DNA of 39,898 nucleotides from assembly GCA_945870325.1 (NCBI GenBank), contig CAMBRQ010000023.1:1-39898 (forward strand). The letters are read 5' to 3'. The notes beneath the pieces are model-generated. The model was not told the origin of the DNA and made no database searches. It was given only the letters and a program-made list of their open reading frames with translations. Positions 15,233 to 23,733 of this stretch are shown here, one piece after another (the stretch's first letter is position 1; every line of letters begins with the position of its first letter). Source of the stretch: an uncultured Dorea sp. (GTDB lineage: Bacteria > Bacillota > Clostridia > Lachnospirales > Lachnospiraceae). The translations under genes and the position numbers were made by a program.

Positions 15233-16215
15233 ACTCTGCCACCCTCCCTGATCTCAGGATTCAGAAGCCCATACAGGAGATTCGCAATGAAATTTCCTAC
15301 GAATACAAAGACAACCGAGAACATCGCCACTCCAAGCAGCATCGGCACATCCCCCTTAAGCCCCGCAATCGTCGCAGCATTGCCAAGCCCCGGATAGGAA
15401 AATACCTGTTCAGCCAGCACACTGCCGCCAAATAACTCGCTGAATGACGCAAACTGCAAGGTAATCGCAGGAATCGCAATATTACGCAATCCATGACGCT
15501 TTACAATCTGCCAGCGGCTCTCTCCCCTGGCTCTGGCAAATAATACATATTCACTCTTCATAACATCCATCATCTTCTGCCTTGTATGAAGGGCAATATT
15601 CGATACACCGGTAATACTCAGCGTCAATGCAGGCAATACCAGATGATGGATTCTCTCCCAGATGGTCACTTCACTCGCCGCCTTTCCCACCGGAACCGAG
15701 AACCCTACCGGGAACCAGCCCAGGTGAACTGCGAATACAACCAGCAACAATAGCCCAATCCAGAATGCCGGCGTAGATGACATCACAAAACAGAAGGTCT
15801 TGAGCACCCGATCTGCCAGACTATCCGAGAAAGTTCCCGCCACAACTCCAAGCATGAACCCCAGCACACCGGATATCACCCATGCCGTAAGCATCAATGC
15901 CGCCGAAGTAATAAATCGCTCTTCCAGCACCTGCACTACCGGCTTCTTGAATGCAATCGATGTTCCCATATCCCCATGCAGAAGATTCCTGATCCACGTA
16001 AGATATCGCTGAACCGGGGGATCATTCAGTCCCCAGTATTCAGCGATCACATCCTTCTGCTCCTGAGATATATTCGATTCCGAGCCCACATACGCTTCCA
16101 CCGGATCAATCGGAGAAGATACGACCAGAATAAAACTGACCAGAGATACTCCCACAAGCAGCAGAAGCATCCGAAACAGTGTGCCCGCTATATATTTCAT
16201 CATATTCATCATCAC
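15229..16215 (-). CDS. ABC transporter permease (NikB/DppB type)
   Basis: A 328-residue permease with the typical DppB start (membrane helix then DPVEAYVG, LNDPPVQRYLTWIRNLLHGD) and the docking loop FARARGESRWQIVKRHGLRN. It forms the channel with the next gene's product. The frame opens with GTG at 16215 followed directly by two ATG codons. AAAGGA lies 7 nt before the GTG, so the start could be any of the three. It follows the binding-protein gene by 11 bp. Confidence 0.9.
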   Translation of the reverse strand: MMMNMMKYIAGTLFRMLLLLVGVSLVSFILVVSSPIDPVEAYVGSESNISQEQKDVIAEYWGLNDPPVQRYLTWIRNLLHGDMGTSIAFKKPVVQVLEERFITSAALMLTAWVISGVLGFMLGVVAGTFSDSLADRVLKTFCFVMSSTPAFWIGLLLLVVFAVHLGWFPVGFSVPVGKAASEVTIWERIHHLVLPALTLSITGVSNIALHTRQKMMDVMKSEYVLFARARGESRWQIVKRHGLRNIAIPAITLQFASFSELFGGSVLAEQVFSYPGLGNAATIAGLKGDVPMLLGVAMFSVVFVFVGNFIANLLYGLLNPEIREGGRV

Positions 16216-16226
16216 GATTCATTCCT

Positions 16227-17837
16227 TTACTCGGCAATATATTTCCACTCATTCATATTCTGAATGATCGGAAGTCCGTGTCCATGAGGGTGGATCATCT
16301 GTGTTCCTACATCCAGTCCATCTCTGATAAAGTATGTATGGTCAATATTCACCAGCCAGATATAGGGATAATCCACATTCGGTCCTGTCTCCCCGTCATA
16401 CTGCGCCTTCTTTAGATATTCGACAGCCTCTTCTTCTGTCGTAGCCGCAAGTGCCTGCTCAAGATATCCATCCACCGTCTCATTCATATACATTGCGGCA
16501 TTGCTCAGACTCACACTCAATGGATCTGCGAACTCCGAAGCAAATGCATTGTACACATCAATAAAATTATAATCTCCCGTACCGATACAGGTAGGATTCC
16601 TTCTTCCTTCCTCCTTACAGGTCGTCCAATCCTTCGCTTCTGCCGTAATCTTGATTCCAAGTTTCTCTGCATTCTCTGCAAACGCTACCGCAAGATTATA
16701 TCTCTGCAGATCATCGGTACGTCCGGTAATCGTCAGTTTGCACTCTCTGCCATCCTTTTCACGGACACCATCACCATCCGTATCTACCCATCCTGCTTCT
16801 TCCAGAAGTTTGCACGCCTCTTCCACCTGTCCGTCTTCCAGTCCCGGTTCTTCATTTGCCCACGGCAGGTTCTCGAACCTTACCCAGGAAGGCGTCCCGA
16901 TTCCATTGAGCGCATTTTCAATAATCTCTTCCCTGTCGATTCCGATATTCAGCGCCTTTCTCACTGCCACATCGCAGGTTGCATTATTCCCCACAATGGT
17001 TCCATCCTCTGTCTTCGTCTCAGGAATACAAGGGAGCGCGAATCCCCGGTTATCCGATGTTGCATACGTCTCCAGATGCATTCCATCTACTTCCTCATAG
17101 GCATATTCCGGATTGATCTTAACCACATCCAGAGTACCTGCCTGTGCATAAGACAACGCCGTCTCTTCATCGATATTTAGAAATGTAATCTGTGTAAACT
17201 CCGACTGCTCCCCATCATAATATTCATTCGGTTCCACGATCAACTGCTGTCCCACATCCAACTGCTTCACTTTGAACGGTCCGCTTGCAACCGGATTCGC
17301 AGCATAGTCATCCCCATATGCATGTTCGGCAACGATTCCCTGTAAAGCCACTGTCCTTATGAATGGCGAATACGCTTTATTCAGTGTAAACTGAACCGTT
17401 GTATCATCTAACGCTTCTACTTTATCCATCATAGTCAGATCCACACTCGCCCCGGTCTCCTTCGCAGTCTCATAAGTAAATACCACATCTTCTGCCGTAA
17501 CAATTTCCCCATCCGAGAACTTGACATCATCCCGAAGATGGAATGTATAGATCATCCCATCTTCGCTAATCTGATAATCCTTTGCCAGATCTCCTTCCGT
17601 CTCAATCTCTTTATTAATCTTCAGAAGTGAAGAATAGAAGATATTCGTGCCATACATGGTATATCCCTGACAGGCATCATAGTCTCCTTCTGTCATATCT
17701 CCTACTGCAACTACTAACTCATCTTTCTTATCTTCTTCGACATGATCCTCCTTTGCTGTATCAGAAGAGCCACATGCACTTAGCATACTAATTGCCATGA
17801 TTCCTGTTAACAATCGTGTAAATACATTCCTTTTCAT
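16227..17837 (-). CDS. ABC transporter substrate-binding lipoprotein (SBP family 5)
   Basis: A 536-residue extracellular lipoprotein. The basic start and hydrophobic stretch end in the lipobox LSAC, so Cys is lipidated, followed by an acidic linker. The body is a family-5 solute-binding protein (FHLRDDVKFSDGEIVTAEDV is the family signature). These bind nickel complexes, peptides or opines. The precise ligand is not readable, and Ni-specific residues were not identified. The start at 17837 has GGAGGG 8 nt upstream; an in-frame GTG at 17855 overlaps that site and is less likely. It is the first gene of the importer operon. Confidence 0.9.
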   Translation of the reverse strand: MKRNVFTRLLTGIMAISMLSACGSSDTAKEDHVEEDKKDELVVAVGDMTEGDYDACQGYTMYGTNIFYSSLLKINKEIETEGDLAKDYQISEDGMIYTFHLRDDVKFSDGEIVTAEDVVFTYETAKETGASVDLTMMDKVEALDDTTVQFTLNKAYSPFIRTVALQGIVAEHAYGDDYAANPVASGPFKVKQLDVGQQLIVEPNEYYDGEQSEFTQITFLNIDEETALSYAQAGTLDVVKINPEYAYEEVDGMHLETYATSDNRGFALPCIPETKTEDGTIVGNNATCDVAVRKALNIGIDREEIIENALNGIGTPSWVRFENLPWANEEPGLEDGQVEEACKLLEEAGWVDTDGDGVREKDGRECKLTITGRTDDLQRYNLAVAFAENAEKLGIKITAEAKDWTTCKEEGRRNPTCIGTGDYNFIDVYNAFASEFADPLSVSLSNAAMYMNETVDGYLEQALAATTEEEAVEYLKKAQYDGETGPNVDYPYIWLVNIDHTYFIRDGLDVGTQMIHPHGHGLPIIQNMNEWKYIAE

Positions 17838-17966
17838 CAGCCAATCCCTCCACACATCACTTTCACGAAAGTATTACGAATTCTATCTATATGTTAAAAA
17901 AACACGGAATCTTCCGCAAGCCCCGTAGGGGGATGTTTGACAGAAAAATCACATACGATTTTCATC

Positions 17967-17996
17967 TTGACATTTTCAATCATATTTTAGTATGAT
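17967..17996 (+). promoter_or_regulatory. Promoter of the yitT-family gene with overlapping inverted repeat
   Basis: Plus-strand -35 TTGACA (17967-17972), 18-nt spacer and -10 TATGAT (17991-17996). ATCATA (17979-17984) and TATGAT (17991-17996) form an inverted repeat that includes the -10 box, a position where a repressor could act. Confidence 0.7.
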
Positions 17997-18023
17997 ATCT
18001 ATGTATTAGGCACAGCCTTGATC

Positions 18024-18064
18024 CACGTTTGTTAGGGAAAATCTTCCTGGCAAACGTGTTTTTT
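18024..18064 (+). terminator. Terminator in the yitT leader (candidate attenuator)
   Basis: CACGTTTG (18024-18031) pairs with CAAACGTG (18051-18058), with a smaller inner AGG/CCT pairing, and six T follow (18059-18064). It lies about 20 nt after the predicted transcript start and 32 nt before the coding region. No plus-strand gene precedes it, so it must act on the yitT transcript itself or end a short RNA. Confidence 0.8.
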
Positions 18065-18096
18065 ATTATTCAGGAAATAATCGAAGGGAGAATATT

Positions 18097-18966
18097 ATGA
18101 ATACAAGAAGACCATTTTATCAGACACTGTCATCTCTGTTCGCCGTAGTATTAGGCAATGCTCTATATGCACTGACAGTCAAGTTATTCCTGCTGCCGTC
18201 AGGCCTAGTAACAGGCGGTACCACCGGTATCGCACTTACCGTGAACCATCTGTTCCATATCAAGGTCTCAGCATTCGTCCTGGTTTTTAACATCACCATG
18301 CTTATCCTGGGATATATTTCATTAGGGAAATCTTTCGCTATCACGACTCTGGCAAGCACATTCCTATACCCAATGGCACTGGAACTCTTTGAACAATTCA
18401 TAGGGGATTATGTGCTGACGCAGGATATATTATTGTGTACCCTGTTCTCCGGATTCGGTATCGGAATCGCCCTTGGAATCGTAATCCGCTCCGGAGCCTC
18501 CACCGGGGGAATGGATATCCCTCCGCTGCTGCTTCAAAAGACCTTGCGGATACCCGTTTCCATCAGCATGTATGCTTTTGACGTATGCATTCTTCTGTCT
18601 CAGGCGCTATTCAGACCTGCCGAGAACATCCTGTACGGCGTGGTACTGGTTCTAATCTATACCATGGTATTGGATAAGATGCTTCTGATGGGTACGAATA
18701 GAACTGAGGTGAAAGTAATCAGCGACAGATCCGATGAGATCCGCGAAGCAATTCTGACACGAATTGACCGAGGTGTTACGCTTCTGGAAGCCGAGAGTGG
18801 TTATCTGCATAAGAAATCATCCGTTGTCTTAAGCGTGATCTCCAACCGCGAACTTCCAAAAGTAGAGAAACTGATCCACGAGATTGATCCTGAGAGTTTT
18901 ATGATTGTAAGCCGGGTATGCGAAGTCAGGGGACGCGGCTTCTCTTTGAATAAACGCTATCAATAG
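18097..18966 (+). CDS. YitT-family membrane protein
   Basis: A 289-residue protein with five membrane segments in residues 1-165 (VKLFLLPSGLVTGGTTGIAL; GASTGGMDIPPLLL) and a cytosolic DUF2179 domain at about 200-285 (ILTRIDRGVTLLEAESGY), the standard YitT architecture. The molecular function of the family is not settled; transport is assumed. AGGGAG lies 6 nt before the ATG. It has its own promoter and a leader terminator, and it is convergent with the EamA gene, whose stop codon lies five bases away. Confidence 0.9.
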   Translation: MNTRRPFYQTLSSLFAVVLGNALYALTVKLFLLPSGLVTGGTTGIALTVNHLFHIKVSAFVLVFNITMLILGYISLGKSFAITTLASTFLYPMALELFEQFIGDYVLTQDILLCTLFSGFGIGIALGIVIRSGASTGGMDIPPLLLQKTLRIPVSISMYAFDVCILLSQALFRPAENILYGVVLVLIYTMVLDKMLLMGTNRTEVKVISDRSDEIREAILTRIDRGVTLLEAESGYLHKKSSVVLSVISNRELPKVEKLIHEIDPESFMIVSRVCEVRGRGFSLNKRYQ

Positions 18967-18971
18967 GGGAA

Positions 18972-19823
18972 CTATTTCTTCCGCAAGGAAGAATAGACTG
19001 CAACTCCCATGATTACCGCTCCCCCGATCAGTTCCCGCACAGACGGAATCTCTCCAAGCAGTACCAATGCATAGAGGATGCCATAGACTGTCTCCATCCC
19101 GGAGATCAGCCCCGCCGTCTGTGCTTTCACTCCTCTCTGCGCTGATACATATAATGTATATGCGAATGCAGTGCAGATGAATCCGACAAAGGCAACGCCA
19201 AGCACATCCGCAGTCCGCCAATGTACCTCTATAAAAAGCAGGGTGGGAAGCAACACAACCGCTGCCGTTCCCTGCTCATAGAAACATACCAGTTTTCCCT
19301 CATATTTCCCGGAAAAGTACCGGTTCGCCAGGGTCAGGACCGCATAAGTCACACTGCTTACCATTCCCCATATAATTCCTATTGTCATCTGATTTTCCAA
19401 CGAAAACTCTGGAATCGTGATAAAAACTCCTATCATAAGAAGAATCGCGCTAATTATACTCTGCCTGCTGAATTTCTCATGAAATACAAGCGGTTCAAGA
19501 AAAGTCAAAAACAGCGGAAATGTAGAGAACGTAATGGTTCCTATCGCCACGGATGATACCTGTATCGACTGAAAGAATGTAGACCAATGCACAGCCAGGA
19601 CAATTCCCGTCATCATAATCCCTACGTAATCTTTCTTATCTGCCAGTTTCAGAGATTCTTTCTTCACCAGTATCATGCATAATAGCAAGATGGAAGAACA
19701 CGTCACCCTTCCCATAGCCACTGTAATTGACGGCACTTCTACGAATTGTGCTGCCACGCCTGACAGACTAAATAGCATGACCGCAATATGCAGATACAGA
19801 ATATTCTTTTTATTCGTTTCCAT
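18972..19823 (-). CDS. EamA/DMT-family transporter
   Basis: A 283-residue, about ten-helix protein of the drug/metabolite transporter superfamily, with two EamA repeats (first VHWSTFFQSIQVSSVAIGTI, second GLISGMETVYGILYALVLLGE). It is probably an exporter of a small metabolite, unspecified. GAGG lies 9 nt before the ATG. A promoter at 19882-19910 precedes it. It converges on yitT with only five bases between stops. A hairpin with a GCAA loop at 18972-18996 lies in its 3' end and may help separate the transcripts. Confidence 0.88.
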   Translation of the reverse strand: METNKKNILYLHIAVMLFSLSGVAAQFVEVPSITVAMGRVTCSSILLLCMILVKKESLKLADKKDYVGIMMTGIVLAVHWSTFFQSIQVSSVAIGTITFSTFPLFLTFLEPLVFHEKFSRQSIISAILLMIGVFITIPEFSLENQMTIGIIWGMVSSVTYAVLTLANRYFSGKYEGKLVCFYEQGTAAVVLLPTLLFIEVHWRTADVLGVAFVGFICTAFAYTLYVSAQRGVKAQTAGLISGMETVYGILYALVLLGEIPSVRELIGGAVIMGVAVYSSLRKK

Positions 19824-19881
19824 TATTATTTCCTCTAATCATATTATGATAATTGTCATCTTTTTAATCAACAACATTTAT

Positions 19882-19910
19882 ATAGTAATACTTCACTATG
19901 ATTATTTCAA
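19882..19910 (-). promoter_or_regulatory. Promoter of the EamA gene at 18972-19823
   Basis: Minus-strand -35 TTGAAA (19910-19905), 17-nt spacer and -10 TACTAT (19887-19882), about 60 bp before the start codon. This separates the gene from the small transcription unit further upstream. Confidence 0.6.
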
Positions 19911-19940
19911 TATTGATCTGAATCTTTCATAATACAATAA

Positions 19941-19979
19941 TAGGAATTATCCGCCATGTTTCTGCACAGATAATTCCTA
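19941..19979 (-). terminator. Terminator-like hairpin
   Basis: TAGGAATTATC (19941-19951) and GATAATTCCTA (19969-19979) are perfect 11-bp arms. The minus-strand tail is U-rich but interrupted. It would back up the terminator of the small RNA unit before the EamA promoter. Confidence 0.45.
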
Positions 19980-20032
19980 TCTCTATATACTCTTCTATTT
20001 TTACAAATACTGATTCTTTATAATGCATATAA

Positions 20033-20074
20033 TAAAGACGGATGCCAATTCTACTAATTCGCATCCGCCTTTAT
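20033..20074 (-). terminator. Terminator of the small transcription unit
   Basis: On the minus strand, ATAAAG-G-CGGATGC (20074-20061) pairs with GCATCCG-T-CTTTAT (20046-20033). This gives 13 base pairs plus one mismatch around a 14-nt loop, with a U-rich tail (CUUUAUUAU). Confidence 0.65.
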
Positions 20075-20290
20075 CTTGATTCATTGTCCATTGGATAATA
20101 CCTCTTTCTTTTAACTCCGATTATTTTTAATCTACGTTCTTGGTGGTCCGTACCTTCCTTTCATAAATTCTCTTTCCCGATACTTAGCGCCTTATGTTCT
20201 CAGGAACTTTTCAACACTTATGTTGACGATAATAACAACCAATTTGTTTACAGCTCGCGTCTGTCTTACAATTTCGATTTGTTATTTTAT
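20033..20290 (-). ncRNA. Candidate small RNA or mini-ORF transcript, about 260 nt
   Basis: A near-consensus promoter (20297-20325) predicts a start near 20290, and a long hairpin at 20074-20033 would end the transcript. In between are two tiny frames. ATG at 20169 encodes MKGRYGPPRT then stop, after GGGAAAGAG. ATG at 20092 encodes MDNESR then stop, after AAAGAGG. The 5' part contains small hairpins such as TCAACA-taag-TGTTGA. I recognise no known RNA family. It could be a regulatory RNA, an orphan attenuator, or a micro-peptide gene. The EamA gene downstream has its own promoter, so this unit appears independent. Confidence 0.5.
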
Positions 20291-20296
20291 GGTTAT

Positions 20297-20325
20297 ATAA
20301 TATCAGCATAGTTTTTATTTGTCAA
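20297..20325 (-). promoter_or_regulatory. Strong promoter of the small transcription unit
   Basis: Minus-strand -35 TTGACA (20325-20320), 17-nt spacer and -10 TATTAT (20302-20297). It is one of the best matches to the housekeeping consensus in the window. Confidence 0.75.
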
Positions 20326-20471
20326 TATATTTTTGCATTTTATTCCCATTTTTTTATTATTCTATTTTCCAAACTATATTTTCAGATTTTTCTACTATTC
20401 TTTTTTGTCATCTTGCATAAAACAACTCGCTTTTATATAGTTCAATCACGTCATTTGTTTGTTAATAAACA

Positions 20472-20520
20472 TACAATTCTGTTAAATAAACTACTTTCGC
20501 CATATTTATTGTACAATTCT
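20472..20520 (+). promoter_or_regulatory. Direct repeats and palindrome upstream of the HSDH gene
   Basis: TACAATTCT occurs at 20472-20480 and again at 20512-20520, exactly 40 bp apart, about four helical turns. The second copy overlaps the palindrome ATTGTACAAT (20508-20517). They lie 50-100 bp before the HSDH start and may be operator sites. No clear consensus promoter was found. Confidence 0.35.
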
Positions 20521-20570
20521 ATTATTTGTGATAACATTCATACATCAAAAATGTATAGGAGATGCATATT

Positions 20571-21371
20571 ATGGGATTTTTAACAGGGAAAACTGCTATT
20601 ATTACAGGTGCCGGAAGGGCTGTTTTAAGTGATGGAAGATGTGGATCTATCGGATATGGTATCGCTACTGCTTATGCAAAGGAAGGTGCTAATCTAGTAA
20701 TCACAGGACGTAATGTCCAGAAACTTACCGCCGCCAAAGAAGAGTTAGAAAGCCGTCATGGGATCAAAGTCCTCACAGTTCAGGCAGATGTCAATGCCGG
20801 GGCTGACAATGAAGCTGTTGTTGCCAATGTGGTAAAACAAGCCATCGACACCTTCGGACGCATCGATGTATTGATCAACAATGCGCAGGCTTCTGCATCC
20901 GGTGTTCCATTGGCAGAACATACGACAGATCAATTCAATCTGGCACTTTACTCCGGGCTTTATGCTGCATTCTACTACATGAAGGCTTGCTATCCTTATC
21001 TTAAGGAAACGAAAGGATCTGTTATCAACTTTGCATCAGGAGCCGGGCTGTTCGGTAATTACGGACAAAGTGCTTACGCTGCTGCCAAAGAAGGAATCCG
21101 CGGTCTTACCAGAGTTGCCGCTACGGAATGGGGACCTGACGGAATTAATGTTAACATCATCTGTCCGCTGGCATGGACTGCACAATTAGAGAATTTCGAA
21201 AAAGCATATCCGGATGCATTCAAAGCTAATGTAAAGATGCCACCAGCAGGACATTACGGTGATGCAGAACTGGAGATCGGACGTGTATGTGTTCAACTGG
21301 CCCATCCGGACTTCAAGTATATGAGCGGCGAGACCATTACACTGGAAGGCGGCATGGGCTTAAGACCGTAA
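20571..21371 (+). CDS. NADP-dependent 12-alpha-hydroxysteroid dehydrogenase (bile acids)
   Basis: Reversible oxidation of the 12-alpha-hydroxyl of bile acids such as cholate and deoxycholate to the 12-oxo form. The 266-residue protein is a classical short-chain dehydrogenase. Its glycine-rich loop at 13-29 has the unusual insertion GAGRAVLSDGRCGSIGYG. Arg47 in TGRN favours NADP(H). NNAQASASG is at 103-111, catalytic Ser156 is in INFASGAG, and Tyr169/Lys173 are in SAYAAAKEG. The C-terminus (YMSGETITLEGGMGLRP) and the substrate-loop region (CPLAWTAQLENFEKAYP) match my memory of clostridial 12-alpha-HSDHs and differ from the 7-alpha and BaiA enzymes. The ATG at 20571 has AGGAG 9 nt upstream; the ATG at 20562 is too close to that site. 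It is monocistronic, with a terminator at 21394-21423. Confidence 0.85.
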   Translation: MGFLTGKTAIITGAGRAVLSDGRCGSIGYGIATAYAKEGANLVITGRNVQKLTAAKEELESRHGIKVLTVQADVNAGADNEAVVANVVKQAIDTFGRIDVLINNAQASASGVPLAEHTTDQFNLALYSGLYAAFYYMKACYPYLKETKGSVINFASGAGLFGNYGQSAYAAAKEGIRGLTRVAATEWGPDGINVNIICPLAWTAQLENFEKAYPDAFKANVKMPPAGHYGDAELEIGRVCVQLAHPDFKYMSGETITLEGGMGLRP

Positions 21372-21393
21372 GATCATATCGTAGGGATAACGC

Positions 21394-21423
21394 AAGGGCA
21401 GATACCGAAGCATCTGCCCTTTC
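21394..21423 (+). terminator. Terminator of the HSDH gene
   Basis: AAGGGCAGAT (21394-21403) pairs with ATCTGCCCTT (21412-21421) around an 8-nt loop, followed by a short T-rich tail. On the minus strand the same hairpin follows rseP and may serve both convergent genes. Confidence 0.7.
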
Positions 21424-21454
21424 TGCCAGTATATATTTCTTATAAATTTTTTTC

Positions 21455-22486
21455 TTAGAAGAATACTCTTCTGATATCATTATACATCACAAATACCATC
21501 AGAACCATCAGAAGCGCAATTCCGATCATATGCACATATCCTTCCTTCTCCGGCGGTATTCGTTTTCTTCTTATGGCTTCTACGAACAGGAATACCAGAC
21601 GCCCGCCGTCCAGTGCCGGCAGCGGCAGCAGATTCATAACTCCTAAATTTGCTGATATAAGAATTGCGATATATAACATCTGTGCCAGCACCACATATAC
21701 TCCATACGACCTGCTCTGCTCATAGGCATCATCCACTACATCTACGATTCCGACAGGTCCCGACATCTGATCCATGCCAACCTGACCGGTCACCAGCATC
21801 TTCAGACTCTCTATCGTCGTACTGATCCAATACTTTACTTCATATGCTCCATACTGAAGTGCAGTCAGCGGATTCGCTTTCGTATAACCGGAACTTGCGA
21901 TTCCAAGCCGCGCATATCCCAGTTCCTCATCCATCTTCGGAGTCAGTGTAACCGTCTTCTTCTCTCCGTCATGGATATAGGTTACTTCCACCGTCTCGCC
22001 TTGATGAAACTGATTGTATATGCTGACCTCCCGGAAGATATGAACCCTCTTATCCCCCATCTTCACAATGGTATCGCCTGCCTGCATCCCCGCTTCTGCC
22101 GCCGGATATCCCTCTTCGACTCCACTCAATACCGGCTTATCATAACCGATCATCGCAATTAAGATAACGGAGAATATAAATGCCAGTATAAAGTTGAAGA
22201 TAGGCCCTGCCGCAATTACGGATATTCTCGCCCAGACCGACTTATTATTAAAATTATTCGGCGAATCTGTCGCCTCCTCATCTTCCCCCATCGCACAGAA
22301 TCCGCCAATCGGGAAGAGCCGGACCGCATATTTCGTCCCCTTGTATTCCCGGGAATAGATTGACGGTCCCATTCCTAATGCGAATTCCTCTACATCAATC
22401 CCATTCTTTTTTGCCAGTAGAAAATGTCCCAGTTCGTGAAAGAACACGATGAAACTAAAGATAATGATCGCTAATATAATACCCAA
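21455..22486 (-). CDS. rseP: Site-2 membrane metalloprotease (RIP family)
   Basis: Cleaves membrane-embedded regulators such as anti-sigma factors within the bilayer. It is 343 residues long. The first helix carries the zinc motif HELGH (17-21), a central PDZ domain lies at about 110-190 (PAAEAGMQAGDTIVKMGDKR), and the conserved NLLPLPALDGG near 290 supplies the third zinc ligand. The gene starts at a TTG (22486), with AGGAGG overlapping the last codons of dxr. It is the last gene of the pyrH-frr-uppS-cdsA-dxr run, as in many Firmicutes, where it is also called rasP. Confidence 0.93.
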   Translation of the reverse strand: MGIILAIIIFSFIVFFHELGHFLLAKKNGIDVEEFALGMGPSIYSREYKGTKYAVRLFPIGGFCAMGEDEEATDSPNNFNNKSVWARISVIAAGPIFNFILAFIFSVILIAMIGYDKPVLSGVEEGYPAAEAGMQAGDTIVKMGDKRVHIFREVSIYNQFHQGETVEVTYIHDGEKKTVTLTPKMDEELGYARLGIASSGYTKANPLTALQYGAYEVKYWISTTIESLKMLVTGQVGMDQMSGPVGIVDVVDDAYEQSRSYGVYVVLAQMLYIAILISANLGVMNLLPLPALDGGRLVFLFVEAIRRKRIPPEKEGYVHMIGIALLMVLMVFVMYNDIRRVFF

Positions 22487-22494
22487 GTTGCAAG

Positions 22495-23637
22495 TTACCT
22501 CCTGCTGTTAATTCTGTCATAAGTTGCTGCTTCTGTCTCTAATATCTGTTCAAGCGTCGGATTCTCAATATTCTTATGCGCACGCATACAGTCATCAATA
22601 ATCTCCATGATCTCCAGATATTTGATCTGACGCTTCAGGAACTGACTAACTGCCAACTCATTGGCTGCATTGAATACTGTCGGAAGGGAGCCTCCTCTTC
22701 TTCCGGCTTCATATGCCATCTGCAGACCATAGAATGTATCCATATCCGGCTTCTCGAATTCCAGTTTTCCTAAGTTCCAGAAGTCCACTCTGTCTCCGGG
22801 AAGATATCTTCGCTCCGGATAATAAAGAGCATACTGAATCGGCAGCTTCATATCCGGAGTTCCAAGTTCCGCCATGATTGCCCCATCTACGTACTCAACC
22901 ATCGAATGAATAATACTCTGTGGCTGTACCACAACCTGTACCTGATCCACATCAACACCAAACAGCCATTTCGCTTCAATGACTTCCAGTCCCTTATTCA
23001 CCATCGTAGATGAATCTATGGTAATCTTCTGTCCCATAGACCAGTTTGGATGCTTCAGAGCATCCTTAGGTCCAATCTCCAGTAAATCCTCCTGTCTCTT
23101 CCCACGGAACGGTCCACCGGAAGCCGTCAGCAGAATCTTATGAATCGCCTTATGCTCATTTCCCTGCAAGGACTGGAAGATTGCGCTATGTTCGCTATCC
23201 ACCGGAAGAATAGATACACCATTCTCAGCCGCCAATGGCATGATGATATGCCCCGCCGTTACTAAGGTCTCCTTGTTCGCAAGCGCAATATCTTTTTCAG
23301 CCTTGATTGCTTCAATTGTAGGACGGATGCCAATCATTCCTACAATCGCTGTCACCAATATCTCAGTCTCTTCCATAACGGATACTTCAATCAGTCCATC
23401 CATGCCCGATACGACCTTGGTGTCCGTATCTGCAATGCGTCCCTTAAGTTCCTTTGCTTTCTCTTCTGACCATACAGCCGCCAGACGTGGGTGGAATTCC
23501 CGGATCTGTTCTTCCAGCAGTGCTATGTTGCTTCCGGCCGCCAGCCCCAGAACCTCGATATCCCCATTCTCTCTGACAACTTCCAAAGTCTGAGTTCCTA
23601 TGGAACCTGTAGATCCCAATATGGCTATTTTCTTCAT
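22495..23637 (-). CDS. dxr: 1-deoxy-D-xylulose 5-phosphate reductoisomerase
   Basis: Second step of the MEP isoprenoid pathway: DXP to MEP with NADPH. The 380-residue protein begins with the NADPH-binding GSTGSIGTQTLEVV. It has the metal/substrate region LPVDSEHSAIFQSLQG, the loop ASGGPFRGK, and the C-terminal ANELAVSQFL. GAGAGG is just before the ATG. Its products feed undecaprenyl phosphate synthesis by UppS encoded nearby. Confidence 0.96.
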   Translation of the reverse strand: MKKIAILGSTGSIGTQTLEVVRENGDIEVLGLAAGSNIALLEEQIREFHPRLAAVWSEEKAKELKGRIADTDTKVVSGMDGLIEVSVMEETEILVTAIVGMIGIRPTIEAIKAEKDIALANKETLVTAGHIIMPLAAENGVSILPVDSEHSAIFQSLQGNEHKAIHKILLTASGGPFRGKRQEDLLEIGPKDALKHPNWSMGQKITIDSSTMVNKGLEVIEAKWLFGVDVDQVQVVVQPQSIIHSMVEYVDGAIMAELGTPDMKLPIQYALYYPERRYLPGDRVDFWNLGKLEFEKPDMDTFYGLQMAYEAGRRGGSLPTVFNAANELAVSQFLKRQIKYLEIMEIIDDCMRAHKNIENPTLEQILETEAATYDRINSRR

Positions 23638-23733
23638 ACAATACCTCTCTTCTATAATATGTGGGAAAATCTTTCAAATATCCTTCCCACCTACGCCCTG
23701 CCACCGGCAGTTCCCTCCGGATGCCTGGCAACC

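Larger units (their letters stand above)
19824..20570. other. Long AT-rich intergenic region
   Basis: No protein gene of normal size. It contains the promoter of the EamA gene (19882-19910), a perfect 11-bp inverted repeat (19941-19979), a complete small transcription unit on the minus strand (promoter 20297-20325, body 20033-20290), and the leader of the HSDH gene. Between 20340 and 20520 the sequence is very AT-rich and shows only short repeats. Confidence 0.6.

Noticed and set aside
18972..18996. GCAA-loop hairpin between convergent yitT and EamA genes as an intrinsic terminator
   Set aside because: There is no T-tract on either side, so only a weak insulating role is possible.
20041..20290. 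T-box, 6S RNA, tmRNA or known riboswitch in the small transcription unit
   Set aside because: None of the conserved core sequences of these classes could be found in the region.
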